Shown here one piece after another: positions 1-12,959 of a DNA stretch of 64,000 nt (positions are counted from its first letter, which is position 1; each line of letters opens with the position of its first letter). The notes beneath the pieces were generated by a model. The model ran no database searches, was not told the DNA's origin, and saw only the letters and a program-made list of their open reading frames with translations. The translations under genes were made by a program, and so were the position numbers. The DNA lies in the NCBI RefSeq assembly GCF_018139145.2, contig NC_059473.1, forward strand, positions 64,276,707 through 64,340,706, given 5' to 3'. The DNA is from Gymnogyps californianus (Eukaryota > Chordata > Aves > Accipitriformes > Cathartidae).

Positions 1-17
1 GCTGGTAAAACAAAAAG
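1..17 (+). CDS. AHI1: AHI1, 3' end of an internal exon cut by the window edge
   Basis: The first 17 bases are followed by a donor-like GTATGC. Read with one leading base, they give LVKQK plus one overhanging base. Human AHI1, as I remember it, has a very similar LVKQR a few tens of residues before its SH3 domain, so this fits the linker between the WD40 repeats and SH3. The one-base overhang is the phase needed by the exon starting at 4,897, which opens with two bases of a split codon. Only five residues are visible, so the call rests mainly on position, phase and this short match. Confidence 0.5.
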
Positions 18-283
18 GTATGCTTGTGTTAAGTGGATGCATCCATTCCTTTCATTTTATGTGAACTGCATCTGAAAATGTTTGCGGTGGGTTTTGAAAG
101 TATTTGTGATCCTGTGTTTAAGTAAAGGAAAACAGGTTCTTATCCAATATATAAACAATCTTTTTATTTAATGAATTCTGTTTGATCTATTAAAGCATAA
201 TTGTTGTGAGGATAAAGCCTTGGAGGGAAGATTAATATATATTTAGATCATTACAGAATGATCTTCTTTCTGTTATATTACAG

Positions 284-436
284 AAAGATAATATAAAATT
301 ACAGAAAGAACTGAGTAATACTGCTCTGAAAGCTTTTACTTTTAAAAAACCTCAAAACTTTCCTTTGAAGCCTAAAGTAGAGATTATACTGCATACTAAA
401 AGATCTTTTGGTCGGAAAGGTCATACTTTTGAATAG
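284..436 (+). other. Candidate AHI1 linker exon (open segment, unproven)
   Basis: A pyrimidine-rich stretch ending in CAG at 281-283 precedes 50 open codons that stop with TAG at 434-436. The predicted peptide is rich in K, L and E (it includes KLQKELSNTALKAF) and is plausible for the linker that follows LVKQ in AHI1. For the phase to fit the preceding exon the acceptor would have to be the second AG, with the exon starting at 288. An exon ending at 419 would leave the one-base overhang that the 4,897 exon needs. The donor there (GTCATA) is poor, and I see no residue-level match to human AHI1. It may be ordinary intron. Confidence 0.25.
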
Positions 437-3400
437 GTGACTGTGCTGAAAACATAATTCTGTTTACTGGGAACAGTTTTAAATCCACAGAAGCTGAGTA
501 GGAAGAGGACTGAGCTGATACACACATATTCATCTCATATCCGAGTTGACTTTTTTCCCCAGTGTTTGTTGTTTATTTGGGTGTATTTTAACTATGCCAT
601 GTTGCAAGAGGCCACAATATAAATTATAGGAAGAATGTCTGCAATAAGAAATACCATTTCCTAGAGGCATAGTTTATTTTCATGTCTTTCAGGATTTGTT
701 TGTGGGCTTTTTAGACATTAGTAATTAGTGTAAACTTAAAGTAAAACTCAGTTAAAAATAGAATAATGTGGAACTGGAATAGGTAAGATTTTTTTTTTTT
801 TCCTCTCTGCATGCTTTAGAGGGGTTCATCACAGAAATGTCTGAATATTAACTTTTTTCAATTTTCTTAGTTATGTATTTGTTTGTTGGTGTTCCGTGAT
901 TTTCTGAGGATTTTCCAGGATGAACTTTTGGATGATTTCATTAACTGTAGATTCCATGAGACTGGAATCCGTGGAGATTTATGATGCACAAATACCTTTA
1001 TTAATTAAAGAATTCATTTATCAAGAGCATTTCACAAAGGGAGAAAAAGCCTTCTTTTGAACAGTTAATTAAAACATAAATTCTGTAATGAATGTTCTCT
1101 CAGCCTCTATTAAAAGAGGAATTTTTCACATAAACTTTTAATATTAGGTGATTGTAGACACTCCAATAGGATAATAGTGGAATTATGTGACTCCCTAGAA
1201 GGACTTTTTTCCCTCTTCTGGCTCTTTTGCTATTAATTTAAAACAAATATAATAGCTAAAGATGCTGTTATTTAAAAGGAAGTGCTCTTAATTATTACAA
1301 GTGCTATTTTGGGGCATTGTTGCTGTTATCATATAAATTTCTGTATAAGTGCAAATCTTTTTGGAAGTGAACTCATCTACTTCCTGTGTATTTCAGCCCA
1401 ACTATTTAGAATTTGATCACTTCACACTAATGTGCTTATCTAGAGCAAAGGGTAGTTTTTCAGTGAAAGCATGCAATAAAACTGGGAACTTGGTGGTACA
1501 GATGTGTTTTGGACAGGACGACAACTACTTGGTTTCTGTCGTCTTTTCTCTTTAGTTGCAATTATACTGGCAGAGAATATATCGCCAGAAGTGACTCAGG
1601 GGAACTGAGGATAGACTTTCAGTTCACTGTTCAAATTGTACAGGAAACTAATACAGTTTCAGATTCCCTCTCAAGGCAGACAGCTACACTGTTTTTCAAA
1701 AGATACCAATTCTTTGGTAGGCATTTACCCAAAGTCAGCACATGCTTGGACTCACAAGATGATTGTAGCGAGAGGATTATGTGGCCCATAAAGAAGAGCT
1801 GTCCTGCTGTTAAATTGTGTCAATGTGAAAATTCTGATCATTTGAGAAAAAGCAATAGCATCTATCGTTTGAGATATCTAACATGTCATTTAAACATTAG
1901 CAGTAGGTGGTTCTAGAAATAATTTATTCTTCTCATGTAAAATTCCATATAAAGGAGACCACTGAAGAATCAATGCAGAATGATAGGAAATACAGTAATT
2001 CAAATGTTAATGCTTTCATAGGGAAGATTAGCTTCTCAAGACATACAGTTTTGAAGGTGAAGACAGCAAATGCTTTTAAGAAGAAAGATTGTTGGAGAAT
2101 TCAAGTAAACCCTCTGAATCAATAAAAATGCTTCTCTATTAGTGATTCTGAAGCGGTCTTAAGATAAGACAGTCTAGATTAACCTGTGTGTTGGTTTTTT
2201 TCAGGTTTGACTTTACAAGGGATTTAATGACCTTTATATAAGCTTAGGCTAAGTGAGAGTCCCAACAGGTCACGGTGTCCTGTAAACTTCGTTTTTGGAT
2301 TAAGTGGAAATGTCCTTCTGCTTTCCTGACCTCAATTTCAATACCTCACTATAGTAGCTGAAAAGTTTACACAGCCTGGATCAGAGAGAACCAAAGCAGG
2401 CACTGCTGAGGCTGTTAGTCACACCTGCTCGGTGTCATTTACATGCTTCATCAAGCATGGAACCACGTCAAGCCAATAGCTGTGTAAAATTGCTTTAAAA
2501 ATCTACTGCATCATTTGAGAAAGAAGGGATGGATATTCCCTTGTTTGCTGAATGGACCTTGTTTTGTGAATGAGGAAGATTTGAACAGTTTTGGGTTTTT
2601 TTAATATGACTGTTCTGAATTTAGGAGCTACTAAAGGAATGCTTGATAACTGAAAACAACTAACAGATAATACTAAAGACTAGTTTGGGGTAACCAATAG
2701 GCATGATCAGTATGAACAAATAGCATTGGCTCTGTGCAACGTAGAATATTTGGACCCAAGTGTGCTGTGGTCTATTTAGTGTTTACACCTCGAGTGAAGT
2801 AATAAGAATTTCCTGCTTGTTTTGGAAGAAGGCTCTAGTCATGGAAAATGCTAAGTCAAAACCAGTGCCAGCTGCTAGAATTCAGTACAGCACTCCTTAT
2901 ATCTTTGAGTTACATGTCTGTCTCTTTCCTACACTTGCAGCAGAACAGGCCTGCGCTGCCCTTTATTGAGGCTTAATTGGGGATATCAGTCTAACCATAA
3001 ACTTTTCACCTGACAAGCAGCTAAATACAGAGACTGCACAGGCGTACTCACATACATAAACATACAGTCCAGAAGTACTTGGAGGTAATACATCTTTTCC
3101 TTAGGAGAACAAGAAAGTCAATGATATTACTGATAAAAATATAGGTTAATTTTTTTAATTAAAGTTTGAAGATTTTTTCCAAACAAGCAATTGTTTTCAT
3201 CATATATTTTATATAGCTTTTATCTTAGAATGGGTTTGTGTGAACTGGCACAACACTACAATGCTCAAATTGAAAATCCTATGGTAGAATACCTAACTGT
3301 CTAAAGAAAAAAATATTGTTTTATCATGCAGACATTTTATTGGTCTTGAGTTTGTTGGGTTTTTTTATTCAAAGAATTGATATGACACTTCTATGCAATA

Positions 3401-4896
3401 GTATATCCATATATAGTATCATCTCTGTAGCAGCTTGTTTTGTAAGTGTATGACTATGTAGATAACAATATTAATGGGAGTAATATCCCTGCTGACTTTG
3501 GTGTGAGTGCTGAACAAATGTTTTAGCAAATAGCTTATTTGAAAATAGGTAAGCTTCAGGTCTACCGTCTTTGAATATGGGTTGAATTCAGAACATGGTT
3601 TCTGTTCTCATCTCTTTCCTCTTCGGAAAAGAGATGGAAAAAAGTAATAAAAATCAAAGTAAGCCTTTCAAAATGAAGTATTTCAGAATTTATACAAGCT
3701 TTTTTGAAATTAAGATCACAAAATTTTTAATTCATACACAAAATTGAAAAATCAATTGTTGCACCTATTTAGGATTTCTCACAAGTATAGAATTATTCAC
3801 ATGCAGATCTGTAGGAGCATGATTTAAATATGATTGTTTGAGCTTGCAGCTTTTCTTACATTCAGAAATATCTAAATATCTTAATGATTAAACATTTATG
3901 AGTAAATCTCCTGTGAAAGTCTAAACCACTAGGCTTTAGAAAGTATACTGTAGGTGGAATTGTGCAAGCTTCCTTGTGGAGCTGTGCCAATGCATGGGAA
4001 TCTGAATCTGAAAAGTCCTCTTTATTCAGATACTGGACTCCTCAAGAGTAGGCTTTTGGAGTGGCAAATGAAAATGAGTTTTCAGAACTTACTTCTCTTT
4101 GAAAGCAAAACTTGTTTCAAATGTAGTGTCTCACAGAGAAAATCCAGTGAGCTTAACTCTGTGTTGTCTGGCATCTCTATAATTGAGAAACTGTTCTCCA
4201 ACGAAGCGGTAGCATTTTTCACTGTCATGTTCAACAATTTTCAGATTTTTGTATCTTTTCTTTTTAAGATGTTTTCTTAAGTATACAGCTGAGGAGACCA
4301 ATAACAAAATGATAAATCCATAGATGATGAAAGGATTTTCCTCAGCTTAGTAGTTAACATAATAGTTTGAAAAGAATTTACAAGTACTTGTTCAAATGCA
4401 CTATGTAGAGAGTGAATAAAATAAACAGCAAGATGTGTTGTGATAGGAACTCAGATGATCAAAGGGAGCTACTGAATAGGCATAGTTATTCTTTCAGATA
4501 AAATAAGGAAGTAATTCCTTTGGGAGTTTTTGTGATCATTGCTGTTGGAAAACTTTGTATGCATTACTCAGAAATTCAATGAAGAGAAAAGCAATACAGC
4601 CTAGATAATAGTGTCAGCTTTGAGCACGAGGTGGCATGTGGACATAGCTTGAGCTATTTCTCCAAATCATTTGAATGGTAATATTGGATTAGTTGACCTT
4701 GTGTCAGGTCTGTTAGTTAAATAAACCCTCCAACTGTTCCTGACTGAAGGATGCATAGTTGTGACTGAAAGATGCTGCTGCTTTTCATTAGAATTTTGTC
4801 AAACATATCCTGCTAACATAATGATTTTAAAATAAAATGGTTTATTCGATGGAAAAGGATAACAAGCAGAAAATTCACAGCCTTTTCTTTTCACAG
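437..4896. other. AHI1 intron, no gene seen
   Basis: AT-rich intronic sequence. The open frames in it (for example 1,349-1,916 and 3,954-4,280) have no acceptor/donor pair in a phase compatible with the flanking exons and no recognisable domain. I found no confident repeat. The pyrimidine tract and TCACAG of the next exon's acceptor are at 4,881-4,896. Confidence 0.5.
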
Positions 4897-4955
4897 GGTG
4901 TTTCAGCCCAGTAGGAAATCCTCTTAGCCGAACACTATTGGGTAGACTACAGACG
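4897..4955 (+). CDS. AHI1: AHI1, small internal exon just before the SH3 exon
   Basis: A strong acceptor (CCTTTTCTTTTCACAG) and a donor GTAAGG bound a 59-base exon. Two of its three frames have stops. The open one starts with two bases of a split codon, reads CFSPVGNPLSRTLLGRLQT, and ends in phase 0, so it runs directly into VVALYDY of the SH3 exon at 12,797. In human AHI1 the corresponding stretch is a poorly conserved linker between the WD40 propeller and SH3, so low similarity is expected. The call rests on splice sites, exact phase on both sides and position. A second AG at 4,905-4,906 could act as an alternative acceptor. Confidence 0.72.
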
Positions 4956-6315
4956 GTAAGGAATTCTATCTTTGCATTTTTTTAAAAATGACATTTAACT
5001 CTAAAATGTCATTATTCACAAGTTCTTATTGTAGAGAGTTTTTTTTTTTTATCCTGTCTTTATTCACAAAAGAGGCATCTTCAAGCAAATTGTCTACATG
5101 GGCAAATAAGCTCTTGCTGCAGCCAGCTGGTAGCAAGATCAGATATCTGCAAATTAAAAGCTTTATATTTTTTCATTATTTACTTTTTGTTGTTTAGAAA
5201 TAAACAAGCTAAATTCACAATCCTGTGTTTTTTTATTATTACGAAGAATACAGGCATTGCTAAGTAGCGAGAGAAAGGTGGAACAATAACTTGAAATTGA
5301 ATCCTATTTGCAGCACGATGTTTTCATTGTTTACTCATACTTCACCTTTTTGTAACAAGTGAAATCACAGCTATCCTCTGTTTATTTAATTGCTTCTCTG
5401 TCAAATATTGATTTGGAAACTTCTAGTATATTATATTTGTTCCTTTCTTTATTTCTGGTTTCCTGATCACCATAGTAAAAATTCAACAGAATCTGTAAAT
5501 GCCATTAGTTCCAACCATACACTTGATAAACCTGGATTAAACACAAACGTATGGAGAGACTAGTGACGGAAGAACAAGTGGTGCTTCTGAATACTGAACG
5601 TATGTGTCACTCTAGAAAGCTGGGCCTGTTGCACTGGAGATGTTCATCCTGCTGCACTCATGGACAGAATGCCATGATTTAATATTCTGTCTTAGTTGCA
5701 TGCTAATTGTAATTTTTCAGAGAAATGTTAGAAGCAGACATAAATTAACTTGGATGATTTATAGCTGTTTTACTGTTTGTATTTGGGGTTTTGGTTTGGG
5801 TTGGTTTGGGGTTTTTTTGGACCTACCTTATTTAACAGAATTTATTAATAGAGTTGTGGAAGGCTTGTAAGATACATAGCATTCACCAAGAAATTTTGAA
5901 AGTACGGTTTTACATTGCTGTGTTGTCAGTGGCTAAATGGTTCTTGTGTTCACATTTTCAATTTTTTTAGCCATCAATATGTAATTTTTAGGAAAAAATA
6001 TAAATTGTTCAATCAGTATTTTACTGTTCTCCATCACAGCAAGCTCTATAAACATTTACAGGATCAACTGTTTTGGGAAATACTAAATAGCAGCTAATTT
6101 AAAATATATCTTTCTGAGAGGGTTAAATTAAGGTTTTAAATATTTTTGTTACTTTTTCTGTTATAAATGCAGTGATATATATCTTATAAGTGCAGGTAAA
6201 CTGAGTAATTTATATCAACAAAGTAGCATATTTACAAATGACAAAATAGTTGAAGAGGTTTTGAATAATTTCAGGAGCTGGAGTATTTCACATGCTTCTG
6301 AATTGATCTTTTTTG

Positions 6316-6352
<37 letters not shown>

Positions 6353-9300
6353 CCCTGTAGGCTTTACTGCAGCAGCTGTGTTTGCATTTCTGTTTTCTGT
6401 TTGTACATTACAGCTTTCAATAAAGTGCAGCCTGGCACAGTTTTGGGTTTTTTTTCCTCTAGGCAGATTATAGATTCCCATGCTTATTAAATATTGAAGG
6501 GCTGTAATCAAATAAGGATTGTAGTCATCTCAAGCCTAAGGAAGTAACTTTACAGTGTCTACAGACAGATTAATTAAGACGAAAGAAGAGTACATTATTC
6601 TTAGCACTTAATACTTTTAGAATCGTTTTAATTTAGCTATTAATACTGTTTTTGTACTTATGTTTCCCATAGACTAAATTTACACAGTTAGGTGTCCTGA
6701 GCTAGGAGTGTGTTGACAATTGGACCAGAGAACAAGAGGAGAAATATGACCATGCTAACAATATTCAATTATTTTACACTAAGTCTCAGCTTATTTAGCG
6801 TTTCATTTAAAACTTCAATTACTGGGGTAAAGAGATTGCTTGACATTCTTAGGGAAGGAGAGGATTAAGTAAATTTCTAACCCTTGGATTCATAAGCAAA
6901 AATGAAAACAATGGAGCAACTGTAAAAGCTCAGATTGATTCTGTAAAATTTTTAAATGTTTTAAATATTATCTCACTTTTAAGCCAGTCGTGGGTTTTTT
7001 GAGCACTATAAGTTCATTTCTTATTTTGTCGTCTTTAAAAAAAAAAAACATAAACAAGCCACCATAAAACAAAAACGATGACAACAAAATAAACCCCAAA
7101 AGGTAACAGTCTCAGAACCTGGCTATTGCACACTGAGGCACAGATTTACTGAACAGACAAGAGAAGCTTTAACACTCATTCCCTGTGTCTTTACTGGAGT
7201 GTTTGCACAAGTAACACTCACAGTTTCTCTTCCATTCTGGCAGATAGCAGGTATAGGGAGGTGGAGTGGAGAGAAGCAGTGGCACTGTGGAGCATCCAAG
7301 AAATAGATGTTTGTCCTTCTTCATGTCACTGAGTCTGTCACTCTTAACAGGAAAAGGAGGGAGAGTGGCTTTGGCCCTGTATGCACACACACTGGGATTC
7401 ACCCCAGTATGTGTAGTGTCTGCCTAAGATTAATCTTAGAAAAGCTTATTTGCCAAGTGTAGTTATTAAGAGTTAATGACTAATTAGAAGTGGGACTTCA
7501 TCTGTATGTTTCTTCAGTTACAATGAAGAATGTGTTTACATATAAGGAAGAAGCATATGAAGCCACCAGTAGACTTTACATTTTTCCATATTTTTTTCTT
7601 TAAACTTTGGTATTATGGTATTTGAAATATATTTGTTCAGTAATAGAAATGAAATGCTAAATTTTTTACAGAAAAGGCAGTAATAACACATCACTTGTTC
7701 TTACTCAGTGCTGCTTCTCCTAAGGGAATGAATGCTATCTAATGCCCAAATCCTGTTCACCACTATACATCTGCATGAATAAAAGCAAAATCTCCATTAC
7801 CACAATCACTGAAACTGCCCAATTAAAAAGAAGCCATAAACATTTTAATTAGTGCTATTATCAGGAATCAGTGACATCTGATACAGCAACTTATTTATCA
7901 GTTTACTCTTACATGCAATGCTCTCTTTTGTATTAGTGTCTTCAAACATTGTTTGGTTTTGTGTTAGAAATAAGGCTAAGTGGGTTAGTCATGGATAACC
8001 GGTGTGATGCTCCATGGTCTAGAACTCTGCATCAACTGCTGGATCTATTTATCTTCTTCTGAGGATGTTCCTTATGCTGAAAGCTCCTAACAGCTTTCTT
8101 CAACCAAAGTCAGTGTGACACAGTAGGCTTTTTCAGCAAGCGTTTTGTTCCTGTTTCTCACAGATGGTCTGCCTCCCAAAAAGACCAGCTCCTCAGAACA
8201 TAACTATAGCCCCACGTCTGTTCCAATACAAGAAAAGGATTAACTAGTTTCCGTCTTGCATTAAAAAAAGGAGACATTAATATTAAGAATGATGTATTCA
8301 TACACTTCAGTATGTCTGTTGCTTTTTGGAATCCTGAAAATGTGGCTTAATCTTGTGACACAACATAAAAAAATGGTGTTTCTAAACTGAAAGGCCAGTA
8401 GTTTTTGCTGGGTGTTACTTGCAGTGTAACTGGTAGTTGGCAGTATTTGAGAAATGGCATGGCACGCCAGAGGCAGCTCTGCTGCCTTGCAGTAGCTACA
8501 TTTGTGGTAGGCAGCTGTGGCAGTTCAGCTGTCCTGCTGGAGGTAGGGTGTGTGTGCAGCCCGTGACATACTCGGAGTATCTCTTTAAGAGGAAACTCTT
8601 TGGATTGTTGTTGCCTTAAAAGTTTAACGCAGTGTCTGAGAACGTTCAACATAGTCTCAGGATGACTCATGGATTTTAGCTTGTTATTTCCAAACAGCTC
8701 TCTCTCTTCAAGCTCTTCTTACGTTGAGTGTTTGAGAGCGCATAAATACTTCATTAAAAAGAGAGAGAGACAGATTGAGACACAATAATGGGGCAATATG
8801 AGTACCTGAACTAGATACCTAAATAATACTGCTAATAATTCTGATGAATCATTTTTGAGCAACAGGAGGCACTCCCATCCCACAGGCTAAGCACATTGCC
8901 TGCACAGTTCTCTTAACCTTGAGAATGGAAAATGAGAATTAGCTGAAACCTGTAAGGCAGTGCTAACTACCAGTAGACCACTGAACAAGCCACGTACTCT
9001 GAACTGCAGCTCCACCGGTCTTTGTTCAAAATTTGTTTATCAAATCAGGCAGTTACACTTTTTTTTTTCCCCTCTGTGTATGTACATAATTATTCAGAAC
9101 TCTTTAGGTGGTAGGCTTAGATGTTCTGGTAGATGATAAGAACCGAGTGCAACTGTTCGCTTTTATACTGTGTTCATCTCTATGTACTGCGTGTGTCTGT
9201 AACTACAGTGGCAATACTGAAACAATCTGGAGACTGAATGGAATCTCTGTGTTCAGGATAGTCAGTGATTTCTTTCCCATATGGGATAAGCCTAGCTAAG

Positions 9301-12300
9301 TTAGGAAAACAACATTGAGGGCAAGAATCTCTGTTACAGAGAGTGCCATGTATTCTGCTGAGGGTTGCAGTAATGATGTTCCTTGGATCACTCTATTGAA
9401 AAAAAAAAAAAAAGAAAAAAAAAACAACAGGAGTAATACATTTTAGATATAAGTTTTAAAAAAGCAAGAGAAGAGAAAGAAGTTCATGCAAAAGACAGTT
9501 AAAGGAGGGGCTGTAAAATATGAAAAAGGTGAAGTATGTTGGATAGAAATTCTCAAATTTAAATGTTGTTTATTATGTGGTACAATCTGTTATGAGTGGA
9601 AATGTTGTTTACTTCACAAAGCTCACATTTGATTCTTCTCTTCTAAAATATAGTAATTGTTGTGTAATAGTTCTATTCTGTATTGTAGTTTGTATCCTTT
9701 GATGCACACAATCTAGGGGAAACTGGTTTCCCCGTTGTGAAAATAGGCCATTGAAAAAATTAAGTAACCACCAGCAAGGGACTTCCATCTCTTCCTTTGT
9801 TCTAATTTGTTGTTCCTCTGCTAATTTTCATTATTTTTCTGTTTTAAATCTTCTTTCAACTGAAGAATTCTATTGTTTGACAGAAATCAAATTTTGTAGG
9901 TACAGGCACATCCTAATTATTGCATTATATACCTGCTATTCCCTTGAGTTCCTTGGAAGCCTGAAGAGTAAGTAGTAAAGATAGACCAATTAGAATTAAA
10001 TGGTAAATATTGGTTATTAAGACGAACCTGAAATTCTCCATTATATGAAAGTGACATCTTTTGCATACTGGTTCAGAGGTAAAGTTCACTGCAACAATTT
10101 CTTAAACATCTACTGTAGTGTTTGCAATGCAAAGAAGCTTAGACTGCATAGTCATCAATCCTCTGTCTTCCTCTATGTTGCCTTTAGTGTAGTGTACATA
10201 CTTGAAAAACTTAATATCTTTTTCTAAATCTCTACATAGCCAATATTATTCAGTGTTGCTTAACATCACTTCTGCTTTTTCTTTTTTAAAAAATGCATTT
10301 TATTACACATAATTCTTACAATTTTACAGTAGACATGAATACTCAAAATTATAGTTTATCAAAATACTTCATATTAAAGTTTTAAAATAATTTCTTCTTC
10401 TAGAATGATGACTGCCTGACTGCACTGGGGGTGAGAGGAGGAAGCAGTTGTCCACTCGGGCAAGAAACAGTAAGTATTATGTAATTTTTTGCAGTATCTT
10501 CTATACCTGTTACACTGTATCTGTGCTTTTGAAAGCACATTCTTTTTTTTTAGCATGATCCCAAGGATTTTTTTTGCTACCCTAGATTTTGTAATTCTTA
10601 CATACTTGTTCATAACCAGCTTAACCACATTACTGCTGTTTCTATATCACTCTTGAAAAATAATTTTGTAAAATTTTGATGAATATAGTTGGTTTGGTTT
10701 TTTTTTTTTTTTACTTGAACTTGGACCCAGATAGAACTTAACAAATGTCTGAATATCACACCAGAAGAAATTCCATTGCTTTGGGCATAATTATGAGTGT
10801 TTTACATTCTTCTTTGGTCCTGAGGTGCATTTCCTGTATCCCCTTGTGGTCATTTTCTGATCATATGTGTCCAGAGAATATAATGACAATTTCCACATTT
10901 CGTTTAAATTGTCAGGCTTGCTAAACCAGTTCTATTACAGGACACATTGGTATTTTAATTTTTTGTTTCTGGGAGACAGTGGGACTTGCTTGATTGGTTT
11001 GAACTGTCTGTTGGCAGTGTTTCCATGTTACTGAATTTTTGTAATTTTTTCCAAAAAACAAAAAATCTACACCAGAACTATCTTACAGAAGACACTGCAA
11101 AAAGAAGTATTTGTTGCTCTGCCTTTCATTGTTTTTCATGCTGCCAAGTTATTAGTGTTACATCCCCCCCCCTTTTTTTTTAACCTTAAGTGACCTCATG
11201 ATTTTCATAGTACTATTGCTAAGGAAACCGTTGTCACTTAACAGAAGTGGACCTCTTAGAGCACCCCTTACTGGACATGATCATGCAAGCTTCCAGTTCT
11301 GTACTGTTTCTCTATGGTGCTCATTAGTGTGTTTTAGTTTGATTCTATTCTATAGTTCATATTTCTATATTGTCAACATCACCTGTAATATTGTATTAGC
11401 TTTCCGAATGCAGGGAGGAGAGTTAAGATAAAGGATATTTCATTGTTTAGCTTCTTTATGTAAGTTCAGGATTACTGAATGTATATTTAGATAAATTTCC
11501 TGTCTATTGAGAACTATGCTGATACTAATCCTTTGATGCTGACCAGCTCACAAATTACCACATAGAATTTACAATGGTAGAATCATTTCCATATTTTCTC
11601 ATTTGTAACTGCTTTAATCTGTTTAATTGGTGACATGGAATTATGAAAATACAAGTGACATTGGCTATGTTTTTACACACATAACTCACAGGTGATCTTA
11701 CTCAGAAATACAAAGACAAAAAGCACTGCGCAGTTCAGTAGTCTTAGGATTTAAATGCATGCATGAGTAATAAAAAAGGAAGTTTTTTCTCCAAAGCCCT
11801 ATCTTCATAATAACTTTGCCATCTCCTTCAATCCCCTATAACCTCGTATCACTCCTAATGATCTCTGTTTCTGACCTCTTTACTTAGAATTTTGTACAGG
11901 AATCTGAGGTGAAGATTATATGTAGGGAAGCAGTGTTCTTTGTGTAAAATAGGTCATAATTTTGCTCTTCACTTATGATGAGGGAAGTGAGCAATTCCCT
12001 TATTCTTTCAGTTCACTTGTTTTCTTTTCAGTCTTTTCTGCTCTGAATTCATCAGGACAGATTTTTGTTCATAGGGCATAGGAAATTAATAAGAAATTAT
12101 ACTTGATATTTTCATATTCAGGGTAGAAAGCAGGCTTCTGGTAATGTATTCTATATAGTATGCATGGTGCTGACCACTATTAGTACTTTTTTCCAGAAAA
12201 GTACAGATGCACTGTGTTTCACTGGCAAATGGATTTATTATGTGAAATGGAATATAAACATTTTTTGGCAGATATTTATGAAATTGTACATGCAAATCCT

Positions 12301-12796
12301 TATTCCTAAACAAAAAAAAGAAAAAGCGGAGTGATCAAAGGAAAACTTTGCAATGATATTTTTGTACTAAATTTTTCCTTCAGTAAAACTGTCATACTAT
12401 TGAAATATTTATTCGAACACATATGCTTCATGAGCACACACAGAATGGGATCTGAAGGTGGTGTAACAATTCTGAGAAAGTGAATGTATGAAGTTTTTTT
12501 TTTTTTCATTTGCTTCACAAGTAAATTGCTTATAAAACTAACAGCTGCTGTTTTGAAGCTAATCTTAGTGAATTGAATGTTCTTAACCATTTCTACAATC
12601 CCACAGTCCTTTATCTTGCCTCTCCTGCTGCTTTCCCACCACCCCTGATCCCATTAGCAAAACTTGAGACAGCCTCAGCTTTTACCAAAGTGCAGCTTTG
12701 GTTTCAGCTGCTTTTCTGCAAGAGGAAGTGAATGTTGCGCTTTTTTCTCTGTGGCATGGTTGTGATAAAGCTGTGGTGCTCTTATCTCTCTTTTAG
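4956..12796. other. AHI1 intron, no gene seen
   Basis: About 7.8 kb of AT-rich intron. It contains a 33-base T tract at 6,317-6,349, a G/T-rich stretch at 5,785-5,811, an A tract near 9,400 and only short unsupported ORFs. No transposon copy stands out. The sequence just before 12,797 (CTCTTTTAG) is the acceptor of the SH3 exon. Confidence 0.55.
6317..6349. repeat. Poly(T) homopolymer, 33 bases
   Basis: An uninterrupted run of 33 T lies in the AHI1 intron, preceded by a shorter T run and GC. I see no flanking retrocopy body or target-site duplication, so it is listed as a simple repeat. Length is likely polymorphic and prone to sequencing error. The 98-codon lysine-rich minus-strand ORF across it is an artefact of the tract. 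Confidence 0.9.
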
Positions 12797-12959
12797 GTAG
12801 TGGCTCTTTATGACTACACAGCGCATCGATCAGATGAGCTAACCATGCATCGCAGTGACATTATCCAAGTGTTATACAAAGATAATGATAACTGGTGGTT
12901 TGGCAGCCTAGCAAATGGACAGCAAGGCTATTTTCCAGCTAATTATGTGGCTGGTGAAA
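12797..12959 (+). CDS. AHI1: AHI1 SH3-domain exon
   Basis: AHI1 (Jouberin) is a WD40/SH3 scaffold of the ciliary transition zone and basal body, mutated in human Joubert syndrome, and an SH3 domain binds proline-rich partners. This 163-base exon encodes nearly the whole domain in 54 codons. ALYDY is at exon residues 3-7, RSDEL at 11-15 in the RT loop, the tandem tryptophans of DNWWFG at 33-34, and GYFPANYV at 44-51, which supplies the FPxNYV peptide-binding groove. Residues TAxRSDELTxHRxDII match what I recall of human AHI1 very closely. The acceptor is TCTTTTAG and the donor GTAAGT. The exon starts in phase 0 and leaves one base (A) over. No motif residue is missing, so the domain looks functional. 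Confidence 0.95.

Noticed and set aside
1349..1916. Two overlapping ORFs in the AHI1 intron after a CAG at about 1,395
   Set aside because: Considered as a missing AHI1 exon, but the frame does not connect in phase with suitable donors and the residues do not resemble AHI1.
6215..6511. 98-codon minus-strand ORF rich in lysine
   Set aside because: Its central part is the translation of the 33-base T tract; the remainder has no domain or splice context.
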